64,000 bases of DNA from Theileria orientalis strain Shintoku. Taxonomy: Eukaryota > Apicomplexa > Aconoidasida > Piroplasmida > Theileriidae. Below are positions 59,592 through 64,000 of this stretch, in pieces. Within the stretch, counting starts at the first letter, position 1; every line of letters starts with the position of its first letter. The stretch lies in the NCBI RefSeq assembly GCF_000740895.1, contig NC_025263.1:434001-498000 (forward strand). Direction: 5' to 3'. Both the position numbers and the translations under genes were made by a program. A model generated the notes under the pieces. The model was not told the origin of the DNA. It ran no database searches and was given only the letters and a program-made list of their open reading frames with translations.

Positions 59592-61630
59592 ATGTATATT
59601 ATTTTAAGGTTATATTTTATAATCATATACCTTGATTTCATAGTTAAAGTGTATTGCGATTATTATTCACTGCTAGGTGTTAAAAGGAATGCAACTGAGA
59701 GAGATATAGAAAAGGCCTTTAGGAAAAAGGCCAAAAAGTTACATCCGGACGTTAACCCTGGTAAAGAAGAGGAGTTTGCTAAAATTTCGAACGCTTACGA
59801 GACACTGAAGGATCCTTCCAAGAGAAAGATCTACGATCAATACGGAGAAGATGGACTTAAATCCGATGGGCCACAGGCACGCCCGTACACTCACTATTAT
59901 GGAGACGGACCTCAAACATTTTTTACATTTGAAGGATTTGATTTCGATGATGTATTTTCACAATTTAGCTTTGGAGGAGGCCAGGGCAGAAATCAGGGTG
60001 ATCGTGGTCCTAGGAGTAAGTTTGGATCTGTTAAACAACGGATTCCTTTTAGATAGAGTTATATTTAATTAAACAGATCTCTAATGTTGGTTATTATTAA
60101 GTAGTTTTTACGTGATTTTGGAATTGATGTTATTTTAGCCCAAGTCACATTCGAAGATACAATAGTGGAAGAAATGACACCAAAGGAGTATAATGATTCT
60201 ATTAAAAATGTGCGGGTGTTGAATTTGTATTATTTTTACTCTGCAAATAACCGTACCTGTAGCAATATACACAGAGGCTTTATTGAAACCGTCACTAAGT
60301 TCAAAGGAGCAATAAAAATATATCGAATAAATTGTGAAAAATACAACAACTTTTGTCAAAAAAATACGAAATCGATCCCTCAGATTATCGCATATAAAAC
60401 AAACTCTTCAAACCCGTTCGTATTTGACAAGGAAGATTACACAATGAAACTTGAGATTTGGCTAAATAAAATAATGCCATCAGAGCTGGTTGAAATAAAA
60501 GATTTAAAGCACCTGCAAACATTTATAGAAAACCAGACAATGAGTCACGTAGGTTTTAGTTATAGTCAAGTTATTGTTTAGGTCGTGTGTATAGTTAAGA
60601 AGTCGCTCTTTTTGACTATACTTAAATCATTGTCAGTGTACGTAAAGTCAAAAGTAAAGATCGGGTTTGTAAGAGCCAGCAATAGAGAGCTGGTAAATCA
60701 TTTTAAACGGAACAGAACAGAAGGAGCTAAATTGTATTACTTACAAGATTTTGATACAATGGAAGGTAAGGAACTGTATACTTTATAGTGTGTGTTGATA
60801 TTATTAAGAATAGATACTGTACGCATAAAAGGGATTATTTGAACACTGTCGGATTGATAATTTAATGTTAGGGAAATCAATTGAGTTGACACTCGATAAT
60901 TTCTCAGACGTCCTTTTGTGGTTAAACTTGAGGCAGAACGAGGTAAGATGGTGTGATTATGTGACGACGATTTTAGTTTAAAAAGATGAATGTTGGTATA
61001 TATAAAGAGTTGACAAGCAGGCTTCTGGAAGCAGGAGAATGTGGTCCGAAGGACAATCAGTTTTGTTTCATATTTATCAAATATGGAAACAGAGTTGAAT
61101 ACACACTACACAGAGAGTTATCGAATATTTCAAAAAGATACTCACAAGACTCAGTAAAAATAAGATACATTAATGCCACTAATCAGGTGTGTTTTCCATG
61201 AAAATAAGATTAATCGTATATAATAATGGAGATATTGAATTAATAGTTAACAATGAGTCGCATAATTAGTTAAATACAGTAAATTAGCACCCCTAAAGAT
61301 AATTTAGATATTATTTTTTTCTTTATGGCTAATAGATAATTAAATAATTGATGTTGATAATCTTGTTTTTAGCATAAGTTTGTCTCTGCTTTTGGACTAT
61401 CGTCAAGGTGCCCAGCATCGGAAGTTTGCTCTAAGCTCGTAGCATATAGAGGTAAAAGAGGAAAGTTCAAGGTACGGACTGCTGTTAATATTGGATTTTA
61501 GATCATGGAAATGAGTCTCACGCAGCAAAATGTACAAAAGTTCATTGATGATGTCATCACGAATCTGGTCACACTCAACAGACCACTACTACACGATTTA
61601 AAAATCATCGACTACTCTGATGAATTTTAA
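59592..61630 (+). CDS. Secretory J-domain protein with degenerate thioredoxin-like domains
   Basis: The start at 59592 gives a hydrophobic signal-like N-terminus (MYIILRLYFIIIYLDFIVKV), preferred over upstream non-ATG frames. The J domain follows at once: DYYSLLGVKRNATERDIEKA and KKLHPDVNPG with the HPD motif; then a Gly/Phe stretch (DVFSQFSFGGGQG). After the second intron comes a thioredoxin-like module (VRVLNLYYFYSANNRTCSNI, then KSIPQIIAY with the expected cis-Pro). It lacks the CxxC pair, so it should not be an oxidoreductase. Several further small exons (about 60590-61630) continue a similar fold. About 500 residues. The architecture resembles DNAJC16/ERdj5-like ER chaperones. Confidence 0.72.
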
Positions 61631-61686
61631 AATTATGATTTGTATTTTTACTCAATAATACACTGTTTTGTACATTAGTTATATAA

Positions 61687-63135
61687 ATGGACGACGATGA
61701 TGAGTACAATATCTCCGAGGAGTTTCTCAAGGAGCTCACTGAAAAGTACGCGGACATTGAGCATCCGCTTTTCATGGACGAGCTTCCCAGTATTTTGGGT
61801 TGATTAATCCTTATTTATTAGGCGATATGTCGGCTAATCCGGACCTGGAAGCTCTACACAAGCTGTTGGCAGAGGGTGAGACCAGAGATTCCATAGCTCA
61901 AAAGTATAAAGTGAGTGTATTTGAGAGATGAACACAATTTAATGTAAACATATGTAATCATTTGGCAATTGGTTTCATTATTTTACACACAGGAGGTCGG
62001 AAATGGATACGTTGCTGACGGTAAACGGTTCTACGAAGCAGCCATTTCCAGTTACACTGATGGAATTGCTGCTGAAAGTAGGGATGATGTTCTAAATTCG
62101 CAGCTGTATTCAAATAGAGCATTGGTCTATCTGAGACTGGGTATGATATCCGCTATTCATTTTCATTTAGGGGAATATGTAAAGTGTGTAAACGATTGTA
62201 GGCATAGCATTAAGTTTGACAAGTTTAACTATAAATCGTAAGCTTGTTTTGCCTTAAAATGACATGTTCAGGTATTACAGAGGCTCTATGGCGTCCTTTA
62301 ACCTGTCACTCTATAAGCAGGCTCTACTTTTTTGCACAGAGTGTGTGAAGGCAATAAAATCTGATCCTAACATGAATGTATCTGGAGGTGAAAACGAAGA
62401 TTGTTATAAGCTTCTGTCTCTTGTTGATGTTAATTTTTCTGCGTTTTACAAGAAGGTTTTAAATAAATACACTGAGTTTGAGTTGGAGAAGAGGAAGCGT
62501 GATCAAGCTGAACACGAGGAGAAACAAATGGTTTGACTTTTTTACTTAGGCAATATATTTGTTTAGAAAGCCTCCAAGGAGAGTGAACTTACTGAGTATT
62601 TGAAGTCCAAAGGTAGTTTTATACAAATTAGTCTTTGAATGACTGACATTCACCATTATCATTAGGGCTTACGCTGTCTGAAGATCTGTTCAAAATTCCT
62701 GAATCACAAACCGTTGTTTTCTCCCTCAAGGACGGCACTCTTCACACGTCATGTTTATTTGTGTATGTATATGATTGTTGTTATTCCGACACGTCTTTTC
62801 AATTCGTTCATTTTTACCTTAGTTATGATCAAATGGAGCTGAGTGACTACATTCTTGATTTTGACTACGCCACTTGCATTGCTGATCACCTAGAGGTCAT
62901 GTTCGCCAATAAGGCTCTCTTTAATCCCTCAAATTCGCTTTGTTTTTATCAGGTAATCTCAGTTTCTATTTATACTTATCACTTAAATCCTTAGGTGTCA
63001 GAGTACGATGTCATGAAATTTGATGTAAACGAGCCCTTTGAATCCGTTGTCTTCAAATCTCACCTAGTTTTCAAGGTTCCAGTTGTACACATAGTAACTT
63101 CCACAGATTCTTTACGCCAATACACTGTAATTTGA
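61687..63135 (+). CDS. TPR co-chaperone TTC4/Cns1 homologue
   Basis: About nine exons, roughly 370 residues, starting MDDDDEYNISEEF. The N-terminal motif (DIEHPLFMDELPS, then MSANPDLEALHKLLAEGE) matches the TTC4 leader, with TPRs next: KRFYEAAISSYTDGIAAES, SNRALVYLRLGEYVKCVND, and YYRGSMASFNLSLYKQALLF. The C-terminal wheel-like domain has PESQTVVFSLKDGTLH and a final HIVTSTDSLRQYTVI. TTC4/Cns1 bridges Hsp70 and Hsp90. It starts 56 bp after the J-domain gene; both are chaperone genes, probably by chance. Confidence 0.85.
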
Positions 63136-63353
63136 ATCGGTTTTATATACACATTGTATATACATATCTATTTATATATATTATAATTGTATAACATGAG
63201 CTCTGTATTATGAATATACGTGTGTGTATACACTATTTACATAGTATGTATTAAATGATTGTGTATATTTGCATAAATATACTTGTATTTGTATTTATAT
63301 TTATATTATCGTGTATTAAATATTCCATTATAAAATTATTTTGTTCCTCAATT
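63136..63353. other. Convergent AT-rich gap
   Basis: 218 bp between the ends of the TTC4 gene and the short minus-strand gene. It is alternating A/T with TATA-like tracts; no gene is visible. Confidence 0.35.
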
Positions 63354-63823
63354 CTATATAAAATAGATCCCATTGAAGTATGTGTTTACAAATTTATCAA
63401 AGTGCACTAAATGAGCATTTATTCAGAATTAATAGTGTATCTTGATTTATGATTGCGTGTGTAAAAATAACTATACTCACGTTTCGACTCAGAGAGTGAT
63501 GATTTGTTATTGTTACTGCCGTTTACGTAGTGGACTTCCCTATATGTTCTTATTTTAATTAACTTTTACCTGTAGTTGCTGTATTTTGTGTTAACCCAGG
63601 TTGTTTTCGTTTTAACGTGTGCGTTGAGCAGCTGATCTCTTGAGTTGTTTATCATACTGTGTAGATCATATATTATTGACAGCTGCTCTATTGCTTCCCC
63701 GTTTAAATTTTCAAATCCAACACTGCAAATTTCCTTTAATATAATTTTGTCAACACACCTGTTTATGCTTTTTGACAGCCTATTCAGTCCAAAAAACTTC
63801 GTATTCGTTAAAACCCTAGGCAT
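63354..63823 (-). CDS. Unknown 121-residue protein, three exons
   Basis: Exon 1 (from MPRVLTNTKFFGLNRLSKSI) runs to a GTAAAAG donor near 63569; two more exons follow with introns of about 30 and 70 nt and the frame ends at 63354 with NTYFNGIYFI. About 121 residues. The N-terminal half is helical with regular hydrophobic spacing (DKIILKEICSVGFENLNGEA, then IEQLSIIYDLHSMI), fitting a small subunit or mitochondrial protein. I cannot name a family. The two 3' exons are supported by splice signals and frame only. Confidence 0.5.
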
Positions 63824-64000
63824 GATTTTATTACCTTTTTATACGATTTATTCATCAACTTACGGCAGTTTCGATAACTTTTCCTCTAGTGTCAACAAAT
63901 TTACTTTTAGTTTATTCATATATTCATATATTGAATTTAGCACCTATATCAATATTCCTTATTATAAATCACTATGAAAATAAATACGTATGGTTATCTC
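63824..64000. other. Window edge, no gene assigned
   Basis: 177 bp upstream of the last minus-strand gene. The plus-strand frame here overlaps the promoter and start of that gene and has AT-driven composition, so it is not called. Confidence 0.35.

Noticed and set aside
1..64000. CRISPR, insertion sequences, phage or toxin-antitoxin modules
   Set aside because: No regularly spaced repeats, inverted-repeat ends or transposase motifs; the genome type is eukaryotic.

Overview
This window looks like nuclear chromosome sequence from an apicomplexan piroplasm, most likely a Theileria species (the species cannot be fixed from the sequence alone). The reasons are an AT-rich background, very dense genes on both strands, many tiny GT-AG introns (mostly about 20-60 nt, a few up to ~250 nt), intergenic gaps that are often under 150 bp, and proteins typical of apicomplexans: an enolase with the plant-like EWGYC insert, a branched-chain dehydrogenase E1-alpha, a heptatricopeptide-type mitochondrial protein and an AP2-like nuclear protein. 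I find 32 protein genes. I see no rRNA, tRNA, mobile element, telomere or CRISPR array.

Layout. 0.4-7 kb: mitochondrial ribosomal protein mS35, a heptatricopeptide-like protein, BCKDH E1-alpha, a syntaxin-18/Ufe1-type SNARE and a GNAT acetyltransferase. 7.4-17.2 kb: SEN1-like helicase, GYF-domain protein, V-ATPase subunit A, an unknown protein ending in a CaaX box, a divergent cytochrome c and acidic ribosomal protein P1. 17.6-38.4 kb is one long minus-strand run: mini-intron DEAD-box helicase, a channel with two polycystin-like units in tandem, a CLU-domain protein, a Maf-type pyrophosphatase, the TFIIIC B-block subunit, a Lys/Cys-rich unknown and enolase. 38.7-49.2 kb: SMNDC1/SPF30, TFIIH p62/Tfb1, SART1/Snu66, an unknown, an HRD3/SEL1L homologue and another unknown. 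49.9-63.8 kb: a 1,580-residue AP2-like protein, an ABHD17-type hydrolase, an unlisted 81-residue two-helix membrane protein, phosphoglycerate mutase, a NAT8-like acetyltransferase, a secreted J-domain/thioredoxin-like protein, a TTC4/Cns1 co-chaperone and a short unknown gene.

Functionally these are mostly housekeeping genes: mitochondrial energy metabolism and translation (mS35, HPR protein, BCKDH E1a, cytochrome c, CLU), transcription and splicing (SEN1, TFIIIC, TFIIH, SMNDC1, SART1), glycolysis (phosphoglycerate mutase and enolase, two consecutive steps), and ER/secretory functions (syntaxin 18, HRD3, J/Trx protein, NAT8-like). Neighbouring genes do not form operons. Several same-strand genes are nevertheless separated by only 36-66 bp, so promoters must overlap upstream genes.

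The least ordinary items are the tandem-polycystin channel, the AP2-like giant protein, the divergent cytochrome c loop, the CaaX protein and the hidden 81-residue gene. Exon structures were worked out by hand from frame continuity and splice consensus; no alignment or database search was run, so homology calls rest on motif recognition.
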